Source: Schistocerca nitens (lineage: Eukaryota; Arthropoda; Insecta; Orthoptera; Acrididae). From it: DNA of 64,000 nt. The notes beneath the pieces were generated by a model that made no database searches, was not told the origin of the DNA, and worked only from the letters and a program-made list of their open reading frames with translations. Shown here one piece after another: positions 1 to 9,841 of the stretch (the first letter of the stretch is position 1; each line of letters starts with the position of its first letter). Location of the stretch: assembly GCF_023898315.1 (NCBI RefSeq), contig NC_064615.1, positions 1,186,575,413-1,186,639,412 on the forward strand. The letters are read 5' to 3'. A program made the translations under genes and the position numbers.

Positions 1-770
1 ATTATGGATGTTTGTGTAAAGGGATGTGACATCTATAGTGATGACTGGGCACGGTGTGGTAAAGGAGAAGGAGAAAGAGAATCAGTGGAGGAAATGGTTA
101 GTGTCACTTAAAAATAGCAAGATATGTTGCAGGTAATAGGCTGAAGGTGTTGTCTATAAGTGCAGAGATTCTGTCAGTGGGAGCACAGTGACCGGCCTCA
201 ATGGGGTGTCCTGGTTGGTTGTGTTTGTGGACCTTAGGAAGAAAGATTGGAATGCAGGGGGTGATAGGGGTGAGGAGAGAGACAGACCTTGGGGAAAGGT
301 TCTGGAATGGGTCCAAGGATTTGAGGAAAGACTGGAGATCCTGCTTGATCCCTGGAATTGGGTCACTGTGACAGGGTTCGAAGCTGGACAAATCTGACAG
401 CTGGTAGAGTCCATCTGCTACATAATCCTTGGGGTTTAAAACAGCAGTGGCAGAGCTGTTGCCAGCAGATGGGATTATAAGGTTGGGATCAGCTTTTAGG
501 TGGTGGATTGTGGTTATTTCTGCAGATGTAAGGTTAGCTTGCATGTTGAGGGATCTGGGAAATGATGGTGAGACAAGGTTTGAAATTAAGAAATGCTGGA
601 AAGTTAACTGTGGGTGATTTGGGGATCACGGTTAGATGGAGGAGTGACCTGAGTCTCGCAGCATTCAGCATTGGTCCTGCCGCCATGTATGAGAAATCTT
701 GTGTATGCATAAACTTCTTCCACAGAGCTGCCAAATCACCCACATTGACTAGCACTCTCAGTAAACTAAC
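1..770 (-). mobile_element. Penelope-like element (PLE) fragment, N-terminal RT region
   Basis: The minus strand encodes a decayed reverse-transcriptase N-terminal half. At the window edge it reads IDVTSLYTNI, the Penelope form of an RT motif, matching [11 protein letters not shown] in the PLE copies at 31.3 and 35.3 kb. Upstream (104-544) it carries LKADPN, VADGLYQLSD, PIPGIKQDLQ and LPKVHKHNQPGHPI, which align block by block with the copy at 31215-31925. Stops and frame changes break it and no full ORF remains. It continues off the left end, so the RT core and GIY-YIG endonuclease are not seen. The 560-760 segment is probably the same element's 5' part, but is only loosely matched. Confidence 0.8.
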
Positions 771-1395
771 CTGATGGTGCTGTTATACTGATCCTTGGTT
801 CACTGGCCAAATAATGGCAGTCACATTAGGAGGTAAAAACTTTGTTACAATGAGACCATCATCAGACAAAAGAATCCTCTCACAGGGATTTGAAGGAATG
901 TTATCAAGCATTAGCAGTGCAAAAATATCTGTAATTCTTCCCAGATGGAATCAGCTGTCACAACATCTGAATTAAGCAGTTCTCCTAGCACATCAAGTTT
1001 TCAAATGCTGTAATCATGTTAGAATCTGGTTAGCAATCCATATAAGGCATTAAATTCTTCCCGTAAACCTAGAGCTTCGTGAAAAAATTTAACTATTTTG
1101 ACACACATCACAGATGAACGAAGAGAACTTCTACTAATTTTTGGCTAATCCATTTCAAAAGAGCAGCATGTAATTCATCAAATGTACATCTCTTTATACT
1201 TTTAGATGCATTTCGTCCAGGACTAATACTCAGTTTCCTAACAAAATCCTGTATTTCCTGCTTGTTCTTTTTAATGTCCCAAATAGTTTGCATTCCTGTA
1301 TCATAATCAGCAGTTAGTTTTGCAGAAGTTTCCCTCTTCTCAAGTCTTTCATTTACACTAATTTCTGTTTTAATGTCAACACATGTTCGTTTCAT
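770..1395 (-). pseudogene. Tigger/pogo-type (Jerky-like) transposase remnant
   Basis: The minus strand encodes the N-terminal DNA-binding part of a pogo/Tigger transposase (1108-1395). It has DYDTGMQTIWDIKKNKQEI and FDELHAALLKWISQK, typical of the psq and CENP-B helix-turn-helix pair. Next comes an out-of-frame stretch resembling the CENPB end (HEALGLREEFNAL, about 1030-1090). After a large internal loss comes the DDE core end (about 785-930) with LLMLDNIPS and FLPPNVTAIIWPVNQGSV. The second catalytic Asp context (LDN) is retained. The middle of the DDE domain is missing and stops are present, so the copy is dead. Family placement is from motif memory. Confidence 0.75.
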
Positions 1396-1604
1396 TTCTC
1401 TGTCATCTCTTTTATAAATTTCTTTTAACTTGGTTTGGTGCCCTTACAGGGTATCCACAATTAAAATTGCAGTTTCAAAACTCAGTAGAAAGAGAAACAC
1501 TGCTCAGAATGATGTCAAGTTTGAACAGCATATTTTTGGCACAGGGGGAGACATCAAGGAACAAAAACAGTTTATTGAAAAGACTACTAGGTGGTGCTTT
1601 AACC

Positions 1605-2545
1605 ATCAGAATACACTGGTGTGATGTGGTGGTAATGTTGTGTACACAAGCTGTGAAAGGACAGTGCATTGGCAGAGCTGCCATTTGAACTCAGGTGATT
1701 CATGTGACAAGCTTTCCGACACGATTGTGCCTGGGCGACAGGAATTAACGTAGTTTAAATGCAGAATTGTGGTTGAAGGTAGATGCGTGGGGCATTCCAT
1801 TTTGAAAATCATTAGGGAATTCAATATTCTGAAATCTACAGTGTCAAGAGTGTACTGAGAATACCACAGGATTTCAGGCATCACTATAGGCAGCACAGAG
1901 GCCAATGGCTTTCACTTAATGATTGGGATCATCATTTGCATAGAGTTGTCAGTAATAACAGATGAGCAACACTGCATGAAATAACTGTAGAAATCGATGT
2001 GGAATGTACGACAAACTTAGCTGTTAGGACCTTGTAGTGAAATTTGGCATTAATGGGCTATGGCATGCTAACAGCATGACATCACCTGCAATGCCTCTCC
2101 TGGGCTCGTGACCCTGTCAGTTGGGGCCTAGATGGCTGGAGAACTGTGGCCGGGTGAGGCGTGTAACAGGTGACTGTAGGGTTCAAGTGTGTCACAGACC
2201 ACACGAATCCATGGACCCAAGTTGTCAACAAGGCACTGTGCAAGCTGGTCATACTTCCATAATGGTGTGGGCATAATGGTGTGGACTGGACTTGGGTCCT
2301 GTGGTCAAACTGAACATTCACAGTAAATGGTCATTTTTTGCTACTTGGAGGCAATTTGCAGCATTTCCCAGATTTCAGTTTCTAAAACAGTTGTGAAACT
2401 TTCACGGATGACGATGTTCCACGTCAGCAGTCCACAACAGTTTGTGATTGCTTTGAACATTCTGGACAATTTGAGCAAATGATTTGGACACACAGGTTGC
2501 CTGACACAAGTCTCTTTGAATAGATGTGGCAAAAAATAATGTAAC
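1605..2545 (+). pseudogene. Decayed Tc1-like transposase
   Basis: The plus strand shows scattered Tc1-family blocks in order: IIREFNILKSTVSRVY (helix-turn-helix region, about 1810-1860), a middle block near 2190-2300 (NPWTQVV... then MVWTGLGSCG), and FEQMIWTHRLPDTSLFE near 2470-2520. The last corresponds to the W(P)xxSPDL(N/S) block before the third catalytic residue. Frameshifts and stops are numerous and no inverted repeats were located. The HTH block matches the shorter copy at 5.04-5.23 kb, so both belong to one family. It lies just to the right of a Tigger remnant. Confidence 0.6.
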
Positions 2546-4084
2546 TGATAGAAATAAACAGTTACTGAGAAGTAGAAGTTACTGTAACAACTACCATCAC
2601 CCCATCTGTTGACCGAAGATTGTACTTCAGTTTTGCGTCATGTGAAATCTGGCTACAAAGGAGAGGGATAGACCATCTAGGTGTTGTTCTGTACATCGTG
2701 GAAATAACTGTGAGCTGTGCCCCAACTGTGTACATAAGTGTGTACTATGCTTTTATGCGCTCTCACTGCTGTCGGCACAAACTAAGTCGGAGTGACCACA
2801 AGGAATTCACGCGACTATGGAAATAACCGTCAGACATTGGTATTTTTCTACGGCACCTACTGTATTCGGTCACAGTTTTTATTCTCTGGAAATTAATGGG
2901 CTACCACTATACGTAACCTAGAAGCTGATAGCTGTGTCCTGGACTCCAGTTACAGGTCATAGAAGCAGATGACACTTACAGAGAGGGTAGTTATTGAACT
3001 GAACAAGTATTTTCATACTATTGCAGAAATAACTGCTGGCAGAAATCCAACAGCTGTGTATAATATTGTGAGAATATATTGTGTTAATTTTGGGCAGTGT
3101 AGGAAACAAGTCAGCAGTAATAAAAGATGTAGCACATCTTCAACCTTCTCGTAAATGTAACATTACAGTGAGGAAAAACTCACTGTGGTTTATCTCGTAC
3201 TTAGTATGGAAAGCCATGAAGTATTGTAAACAGTATGCAACATGTTAATAGCAACATTTTACTACTTTTTAGAGAGTTTAATGTTTTGTGGCATCATTAT
3301 GATGAGAAAGTGGCAGTGCTGTATCACAGATCAATCGTATTAAAGTGTATCTAATCAGCTTAAGAAAAAAAAAATTGTGTAATTTGGTGATACATAGCTT
3401 TGTGGCATTACAAAGTAATAAACAAGTTTCCTCAATTTGTACATGCCCATTACACAAGAAGTTTTTGATTTCATTAATCTTTGGCCACTGACTTAAAAAA
3501 AAAAAAAAATATTACAATGTATTAAGCACATCAGTTTTATACAGGAAAGGTGTACAATGGAATATTTACACTTCAGACATATGCATGGCAAATCTGACAT
3601 TTTATGGAGCCATATATGGAATGAATCAGGTGTTTACATTAACAATCAGGTCAGACACTTGTAACTGACATTTAAATAATTTACTTCAGGGCCAACTAAT
3701 ACTTGTGCATACTACATTAACATATTTGAATTACATATGCTTTCTTGTTTTCAATGAGCTCAAGTCAGTTCACTTTCTATTACATTAGGTAACACTGAAA
3801 AACTTTCTGTCAGGTTCATTCATTATCATGTTGAGGTTTTGTTATATGCAAAACTTAGACCTTTGTAGTGCCCCCAGAATTTTACGAAAGTCTGGAGACA
3901 CTTGTGTTCCAACTGTTTCGAACACGCGTTACTGTAAAGCAGGGAGTAAGGATGAGTATGGGATACTGCACCCATTTATTGTTTGTCCAGGTGAAACTGG
4001 AAGAGAGATAATTCGTCGGCACTGGCAAGTGTTCAGCACGACCTGCCAAGAATAAGCAAATATGGCCTGGAAGCTCCGTGACTG
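2546..4084. other. No recognisable gene or repeat
   Basis: AT-rich sequence with poly-A runs near 3363 and 3493. The longest open stretches (2969-3154 and 3828-4055, plus strand) have no motif I recognise and no matching partner in the window. Confidence 0.5.
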
Positions 4085-4308
4085 GCTGCAAAGAGTAAAA
4101 ATTGTTCAAATGGCTGTGAGCACTATGGGACTTAACAGCTGTGGTCATCAGTCCCCTAGAACTTAGAACTACTTAAACCTAACTAACCTAAGGACATCAC
4201 ACACATCCATGCCTGAGGCAGGATTCGAACCTGTGACCGTAGCAGTCGCGCGGTTCTGGACTGAGCGCCTAGAACCGCTAGACCACCGCGGCCAGCTGCA
4301 AAGAGTAA
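4085..4308 (-). mobile_element. tRNA-derived SINE (family 1) with 14-bp target duplications
   Basis: Read on the minus strand, the element has a tRNA-like head with an A-box-like GTGGTCTAGCGG and a B box GGTTCGAATCC. A conserved body follows, containing TGATGTCCTTAGGTTAGTTA and ending in CATTTGAAC. The direct repeat GCTGCAAAGAGTAA flanks it at 4085-4098 and 4295-4308, so the SINE proper is 4099-4294. Three more copies of this family are at 41132, 45395 and 48560. RNA polymerase III would transcribe it from the internal boxes. It is not a functional tRNA gene. Confidence 0.93.
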
Positions 4309-4789
4309 TGTAGCATTGTATTGTTAAAAAACAAATGCAGAGACTTGAAATACAGAGTGTTTATTAGATGTTTAACTGCTGTTGAGAGTACGTGGACTGG
4401 ACGCGGATAGTCAGCCACGATAAAAGCTTATGTATTAATTATGTTCAACAGTGTGTAATTAACTGATTCTGGGTGCCCGGTAATGTGTGGGCTTACGTCA
4501 TAAAGTTTAGGTGTTTTTTTTTTTGTATAAAGTGGAAATAAATATGTCCTGGTGCACTGAATGACATTCCAAGAGTAGCGTATTTTTAAATAAGAAGAGA
4601 GAGAGCGAGAGAGTGAAAATTTCCCCTTCCTAGCAGTGAAATCTTCAGAGAAGCGTCCGGTGCTAGCAGAAGACATAGGCACTGCAAGAAAGCAGAACCA
4701 GCACTCTTCAACAAGTAAGTAAGCTGTATAGAGAGAGCTTAACATTACACCGGGCCACCACAAGAACGTGGTGACTGTAAAGAAAGGAC
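4309..4789. other. No recognisable gene
   Basis: Contains a short GA-rich run near 4600 and a T run near 4514. The 4428-4763 minus-strand open frame has no recognised motif. Confidence 0.4.
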
Positions 4790-4990
4790 CTAAGAAAGAA
4801 GGGGAAATATTAAAGAAGACAAACTAGTGTAGTGGCTTGATTTCCTGCTGAGTATCAGAAATCCCATGTATGGCATCTAGAATTGTCAGTCTCTTCCAGA
4901 ATGCCACCAAATCATCCTCATCATTCTCAGTAGAAATTAGTCCATTGGTCACATAATGGCAGATGCATTAAAAGGTAAAAACTTAGCACC
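4790..4990 (-). pseudogene. Tigger/pogo transposase fragment, DDE C-terminal part
   Basis: On the minus strand the sequence reads AKFLPFNASAIM-PMD followed, in another frame, by AFWKRLTILDAIHGISD. These are the FLPPNVTALIQPMDQG block and the downstream FWKRLTLLDAI block of Tigger/Jerky-like transposases. About 200 bp survive, with a stop and a frame change. The first block is also present in the remnant at 785-870, so this is a second copy or a duplicated piece of that family. It sits just left of a Tc1-like fragment, as the 0.8-1.4 kb copy does. Confidence 0.65.
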
Positions 4991-5029
4991 TAAAAAGTTA
5001 GTACATGTATGCACGTATACACATGGTAG

Positions 5030-5290
5030 CAGTAATGTGTAAGGGTAGTGTATTGGTGGAGCTGTCTCTTGTGATTCTGGCTGCACAACAGGAATTAACA
5101 GGCTTTAAACGTGGAATGGTAGTCGGGGCTAGACGCGTGGGGCATTTAATTTCAAAACTCATTAAGTAATTCAGTATTCCAAGATCGACACTGTCAAGTG
5201 TGGAACAAGCTGGCCAACAATAATGGAAACGCTCTTCTGATGTCACACTGCAGTTATAAACAATGGTAATGGCACTTATTGTCTGAAGTA
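5030..5290 (+). pseudogene. Tc1-like transposase fragment (N-terminal)
   Basis: The plus strand contains FKRGMVVGARRVGHLISKLIK and FSIPRSTLSSVEQ with small frame changes, the helix-turn-helix region of a Tc1-type transposase. It aligns with FKCRIVVEGRCVGH and FNILKSTVSRVY at 1755-1855. Only the first third of the gene is present and no terminal inverted repeat is visible. Confidence 0.6.
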
Positions 5291-5429
5291 AAACCTGCAA
5301 CTGTTACAAATGACTTTCCATCCAAGAATCTCCAGTAACAAATACCAAATATGTATCTACATCTGTGTATACATATATACTCTGCAAATGACTGTGAAGT
5401 GCATGTCAGGGGTTACATTTTGCAGAGTT

Positions 5430-5635
5430 TGTTAGAAAATGAGTATTTGCATACTTGGAAATACAAATGGTTTATTAGGTACCGGTTCAACACAAATCAC
5501 GTACAACAACAACAACAACAACAACGACATACAGAGAAACCACACACAGGTGCGTATTACCAACCACTGAACATAAAATACTGACTATAGTTATTTAGTT
5601 ATTAAAGGACACCAAAGATGTGAAATACATTAACA
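5430..5635 (-). repeat. copia 3' LTR
   Basis: Begins TGTTA and ends TAACA on the plus strand, the TG...CA form of an LTR. It is nearly identical to 9116-9297 plus 9834-9841. It contains a CAA microsatellite (5502-5525) that differs in length between the two LTRs. Confidence 0.9.
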
Positions 5636-6330
5636 CTCTCCCTTATTTAATAACTTGCAAAGTCCAGTCTTATTACATAAATACTGATATCTAATGGAAA
5701 ACAGTGGCTTTGTTAGTATATCAGCAAGTTGTTCTTCAGTGTCTACTTTAGCAACTGTGATTTCACCAGCACTAACTAGTTCATGAACAAAGAAATGCCT
5801 TATATGAATATGCTTCGTTCTTCGGTGAAACTTGGGATTCTGGGCAAGCTGGATAGCAGCTTTGTTGTCAACCTGCAGAACTGGTGTTGACTCCAATTGG
5901 TCCAATTCTGTCAGAAGCTTCTCGATCCAGACAATTTCCCGAGCAGCTTCACTGGCAGCCACAACCTCAGCCTCAGTTGTGGATATCGCAACAGAAGATT
6001 GCCTTTGACTAATCCAGGAGATAGGTACCCCAGAATACGGACAAAGAGCACCCGACGTTGAGTGCCCAGAACCAAATAACCACCATGGTCAGCATCAATA
6101 TAACACTCTAAAACCTGCTTCTTATAATTGTTTTTATATAAAAGTCCACAATTTGTTGTGCCTCTCGGGTATCGTAAGATTCTTTTAACTTTCACTACAT
6201 CACGATCTGTTGGTTTTTCAAGATTTCTTGATACAACACTGCCAGCACATGCAATGTGAGGACACCCCAACATCTTGCCTGTACCGAAACTCAGAGTTGC
6301 AAGGACTTTCTTCTGTATCATTGTCCTTTA
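5630..6330 (-). pseudogene. copia pol: end of RT and RNase H
   Basis: The minus strand carries the C-terminal end of copia pol. The RNase H part (5630-5962) includes AASEAAREIVWIEKLL, VDNKAAIQLAQNP and KHIHIRHFFVHELV, which are hallmark copia RNase H blocks, and ends ADILTKPL before its stop, just inside the 3' LTR. The upstream part (5911-6321) is out of frame and contains YIDADHGG, the start of RNase H (the usual WxxSxxxG form is lost), and SRNLEKPT near the RT thumb. At least one frameshift lies around 5960-6000 and another near 6300, so it cannot make a full polyprotein. Confidence 0.9.
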
Positions 6331-6419
6331 TAATGTGTTTAGTTACAGCCTTGCAGTTCTACATGTTGAAATGCTCTTGTATTTTCTCTGTGTAATGAGT
6401 CTGACTTACACGTACAGTT

Positions 6420-7480
6420 CCACGTTCTTGTTGGTCAATTTTCAGACCTAAGAAAAATTATGCAGGCACTGAAGTAATTTTAAACTCTTCTCTTAAATCA
6501 CTGACAGTGTCTTCAAGTTCCTGTTCACTGTGAGCTGTAATCAGACCATCATCAACATAAAGCACAAGGAATATTTTCTTACACCCTTTCTGTCTCATGA
6601 AAGGACAAGGATCAGCTTCACTGCTCTGGAAGCCCAATTTAGTGAGATGATTACTGACCTTCTCATTCCAGCAACGTGGAGCCTGTTTCAGTCTGTACAG
6701 ACTTTTCTTCAAGCGACATACTCTCCCAGACCCATCATCACATCCTTCAGGTTGTTGCATATAAATGGTTTCTGTTAAATCACCATAAAGAAAAGCAGTT
6801 GAAACATCAATTTGTAAAAGTTTCATGCTCTCACTTGTAGCAAAACTTAGTAGTGCTCGAATGGTAGACACTCTAGCTACAGGACTGAACGTCTGGTCAT
6901 GGTCATCTCCTCTCTGCTGTGAATAACCTTAATCACCAATCTTGCCTTGAATTTATTGACTGAGCCATCAGCATTTGTTTTAACTTTATACACCCCTCTT
7001 TCCAGATGGTAGGTCAACCAGATCCCATGTTTTATTTTCTTGGGGAGCTTTTATTTCAGAGTCCATAGCTTCCTTCCAGAAATCGTTTTGAAGAGACTTC
7101 ATGGCATCACTGTACGTTTCTGGTTCCTGGAAAGATAGTGAGAGGTGCATTACATAATCATTAAATTTTTGAGGAGGTCTGATCGTTAACCGATCACACA
7201 GATGTGGTAAAGCTTCTCCACTTATGTATTCCTGATCTTCCTCCTGAGGGTCTTCATCTACATCCTGCCATCCTCTTCACTCGCACTATCAATACCATAC
7301 TGGTCTTCAGTCTGAGGTGCTGGATCCTGATGATTGAAAACATTCACTAGAAGAGTTGAACTTTTCTCACTCTTCAGTGGCCTCTCCTCAAAGATGACAT
7401 CTCGTGACCCAATGAGTTTGCACACCTCTCCACAATAAATTCTGTAACCCTCATTGCAATCATATCCAATAAGGACACCT
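6420..7480 (-). pseudogene. copia pol: reverse transcriptase
   Basis: The minus-strand ORF 6458-6871 holds the RT core: MKLLQIDVSTAFLYGDL (first catalytic Asp), YMQQPEG, CRLKKSLYRLKQAPRCWN, and LVLYVDDGLI (the YVDD box). The catalytic aspartates are intact. Upstream on the same strand (6880-7100) are traces of the preceding RT region (DQTFSPVA, W-DLVDLP), with several frameshifts. The 7100-7480 part includes an acidic linker between integrase and RT. It is confidently copia-type by motif order. Confidence 0.92.
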
Positions 7481-7491
7481 TTCAGTGCTTT

Positions 7492-8150
7492 TCAGTCCAT
7501 CTTCCTTCTCTGTTGTTTTGGAATATGAGGATAGCAGGTGGAGCCTATCACCTGAAAATGTTTCAGTCTTGGCTTCTTTCCATACTGCAGTTCATATGGA
7601 GATGTTCCTGGAGTACTGGAAGGAATGTAGGTTGCAGCGTTCACCATCTCTGCCCAAAGTTTCTGTGGAATGTTTCCGTGTGCATGTATTATGGCTCTGG
7701 CAGTTTCCACAACTGTGCGGTTCTCTATTTCACTGCACCCATTTTGTTCTGGAGTATATAGCATTGTCGGGCATTGCATTATACCCTCTTTGTGAAGAAT
7801 CTCTTTTGCTTGTTTGTTGTCAAATTCTTTCGCATTATCACTCAGAAGTTCCTTGATGGTATGTCCAGAAGCTTTTGCTTTAGCTATGAACTGCCTTAAC
7901 TTTTCTGAAACTCCAGACTTTGCTTGTATGAAATATGTTGCCCTAAACTCTGTACAATCATCTTTGAAAAGAACAAAATACCGGTGCCCTGACACAGAAG
8001 GTACTTGAAACGGACCACATACAGCAGCACGAATAAGCTCACCTGGTTCTGCTGTCCTCTTTCTGGTGTCAAATGGTAAACAATGAGCCTTGCCATAAAT
8101 ACAGCCTTCACAAAGTTCACTGTCCATTTTAACCTCAATATTTCACTCAC
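7492..8150 (-). pseudogene. copia pol: integrase
   Basis: The minus-strand frame 7492-8127 (211 codons) begins in the zinc-binding end, CEGCIYGKAHCLPF. It continues into the catalytic core with a damaged first Asp block (RAAVCGPFQVPSVSGHRYF, where D is normally expected before VCGP). It then has LLSDNAKEFDN (second Asp) and YTPEQNGCSEIENRTVVETAR (Glu block, normally QNGVxERxNR). A C-terminal GKKPRLKHFQVIGS...HIPKQQRRKMD follows. The Asp-to-Ala change at the first block suggests an inactive integrase. Confidence 0.9.
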
Positions 8151-8393
8151 TATGGAGTATAGACTTCACATGGGGCTTGTTCTAGTGTCCAAATCTTTCA
8201 TGATAAAGCTGCAATGTATTGTCTCTGCTAGTGCTATTAACTGTGCTATTCACTGAGGGAGCTAGGTTTCACATTTTTTACAGCAAGTTTAAAAAGGCCT
8301 CCAAAGCGATCACGGACACCTACCAATCCAATGACATTGTCAATCTTAAGATGACAAATTTCTGCAGTTGTTGTGAATTTACTTTCTGGGTGT

Positions 8394-8990
8394 TTATCCT
8401 GTGCTGCAAGAACAGAAAATAGATTCTTGTGAATCTGAGGTACTAGATTTAAAAGAAAAATAGTCTTCTGGTAGTGTACCTAATATTTTACAAATCCAAA
8501 ACAAATCAGGCATTTCTGCATTATTTACGATATCTTTAGTCATTTCCTCGTTCAATTCACTCCACAAATTTTTCAGTTCGCAAATATGTGTCGCAATATC
8601 ATCTTCAGGAGCCTTTTTGTAACTAAAGAACAGCAAAAAAAGGATGTAAACTTTGGCTTCAGAGACACCATCAAATATTTTGTGTAATTCTGTCCACACT
8701 TCACACGCCGTATTTAGACACATTATTTTCTGCAAAGTTGTAGTCAAAACACGTAGAGAACTGCTGTCTGCTTTGTTAAAAGCTTCTAATGCACCTTTGT
8801 TCAGCAGTAACACTTTCTGAAATAATACTAGGTTTCACTAACCTGCCTTCCACAACATCAAGTGGGCCAGGAATTCCTCACAGACAAATACTTATTTTGT
8901 ATTTCCAGTTGTTCCAATTTGTTTTGCCTTCCAGAAGTCCGATGCTGATAAATGTTGTTGAATCCATTGTTGGTTGTGTGGAATTAACAA
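8394..8990 (-). pseudogene. copia gag-like region
   Basis: The minus-strand frame 8394-8813 has the UBN2/gag signature blocks ALEAFNKADSSSLRVL, ACEVWTELHKIFDG, YKKAPEDDIATHICELKNLW and LGTLPEDY. The N-terminus (about 8820-8990) carries MDSTTFISIG and NWNNWKYKI in shifted frames. A CCHC knuckle was not found in the following 8150-8390 stretch, so it may be lost. Confidence 0.8.
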
Positions 8991-9079
8991 ATTCAAAAAC
9001 CTCTTCTTGGAGATAACTTAAAAAACTTTTTGCACTGAGTTACATTATTATTTTCATACAAGTGTCCTTTTAACACGCA

Positions 9080-9096
9080 CCCAGGCCCAATACCTG
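9080..9096 (-). promoter_or_regulatory. Candidate copia primer-binding site (internal initiator-tRNA type)
   Basis: Read on the minus strand about 20 nt inside the 5' LTR, the sequence is CAGGTATTGGGCCTGGG. It resembles the copia-type site that pairs with the anticodon-stem part of initiator Met tRNA (GGTTATGGGCCCAG), not a tRNA 3' end. Two to three mismatches are present. Confidence 0.5.
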
Positions 9097-9419
9097 CTGA
9101 GATTTTGTTAGAAAACGAATTTTTGCATACTTGGAAATACACACGGTTTATTAGGTACTGGGTCAACACAAAGCACGTACAACAACAACAACAACAACAT
9201 ACAGAGAAACCACACACAGGTGCGTATTACCAACCACTGAACATAAAATACTGACTATAGTTATTTAGTTATTAAAGAACACCCAAGATGTAAAATATAA
9301 TAGAGGGAAACATTCCACGTGGGAAAAATATAGCTAAAAACAAAGATGATGTAACTTACCAAACGAAAGTGTTGGTACGTTGATAGAGACAATAACAAAC
9401 ACACACACAAAATTCAAGC

Positions 9420-9446
9420 TTTCGCAACCCACGGTTGCTTCATCAG
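9420..9446 (-). ncRNA. Hammerhead-ribozyme core, PLE palindrome left arm
   Basis: The minus strand reads CUGAUGA, then a stem GCAACC / GGUUGC closed by loop GUG, then GAAA: the conserved hammerhead core around stem II. Stem II is a perfect six pairs. Stems I and III could not be assigned by eye. Confidence 0.65.
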
Positions 9447-9718
9447 GAAAGAGGGAAGGAGAGGGAAAGACAAAAGGATGTGTGTTTTAAGGGAGAGGGT
9501 AAGGAGTCATTCCAATCCCGGGAGCGGAAAGACTTGCCTTATGGGGAAAAAAGGACAGGTATACACTCGCGCACACACACACACACACACATATCCATGT
9601 GTATATCTGTCCTTTTTTCCCCCTATGGTAAGTGTTTCCACTCCCGGGATTGGAATGACTCTTTACCCTCTCTCTTAAAACCCACAAACTTTCATCTTTC
9701 CCTCTCCTTCCCTCTTTC

Positions 9719-9745
9719 CTGATGAAGCAACCATGGGTTGTGAAA
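9719..9745 (+). ncRNA. Hammerhead-ribozyme core, PLE palindrome right arm
   Basis: The plus strand reads CUGAUGA, a stem GCAACC / GGUUGU with loop AUG (one closing G-U pair), then GAAA. It is the same position in the terminal repeat as the left-arm core. Confidence 0.6.
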
Positions 9746-9841
9746 GCTTGAATTTTGTGTGTGTGTTTGTGTTTGTTATTGTCTCTATCAACGTACCAAC
9801 GCTTTCGTTTGGTAAGTTACAAGATGTAAAATACATATACA

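Larger units (their letters stand above)
9285..9833. mobile_element. Palindromic Penelope terminal-repeat insertion with 13-bp target duplication
   Basis: The insert (9298-9820) is two copies of the Penelope terminal repeat arranged head to head around 9590. The left arm reads on the minus strand and the right arm on the plus strand. Both contain AATCCCGGGAGTGG-like and TTTAAGGGAGAGGG-like blocks, the AAGCTTGAATTTTGTGTG block and the end TTTCGTTTGGTAAGT. The direct repeat AAGATGTAAAATA flanks it at 9285-9297 and 9821-9833, so it entered as a unit. It has no coding capacity: the short recurrent ORFs in it read through the repeat on both strands. Confidence 0.9.
5430..9841 (-). mobile_element. 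Ty1/copia LTR retrotransposon, both LTRs present, decayed
   Basis: The element lies on the minus strand between two LTRs of about 200 bp (5430-5635 and 9116-9841, the latter interrupted). The order from right to left is 5' LTR, primer site, gag, integrase, RT, RNase H, 3' LTR. Integrase before RT defines Ty1/copia. Coding is broken by frameshifts and stops in gag, between integrase and RT (6900-7480), and between RT and RNase H. Excluding the 0.5-kb insertion in the 5' LTR, its length is about 3.9 kb, short for copia. No clear 5-bp target duplication was found (GAGTT left, CGTTT right). Confidence 0.92.
9116..9841 (-). repeat. copia 5' LTR, interrupted by a Penelope palindrome
   Basis: The LTR occupies 9116-9297 and resumes after the insertion at 9834-9841. 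It matches the left LTR through the CAA run and the block CACACACAGGTGCGTATTAC. The break falls in AAGATGTAAAATA, which is duplicated on both sides of the insert. Confidence 0.88.

Noticed and set aside
5502-5525. CAA repeat as a CRISPR-like or regulatory array
   Set aside because: Simple microsatellite inside a copia LTR, of different length in the partner LTR; no spacer structure.
9435-9722. Recurrent short ORF containing SHSNPGSGKT in several places (9.5, 29.8, 33.7 kb)
   Set aside because: It reads through the Penelope terminal repeat, on both strands in the palindrome, and changes frame among copies; not a protein. The P-loop-like GSGKT is chance.
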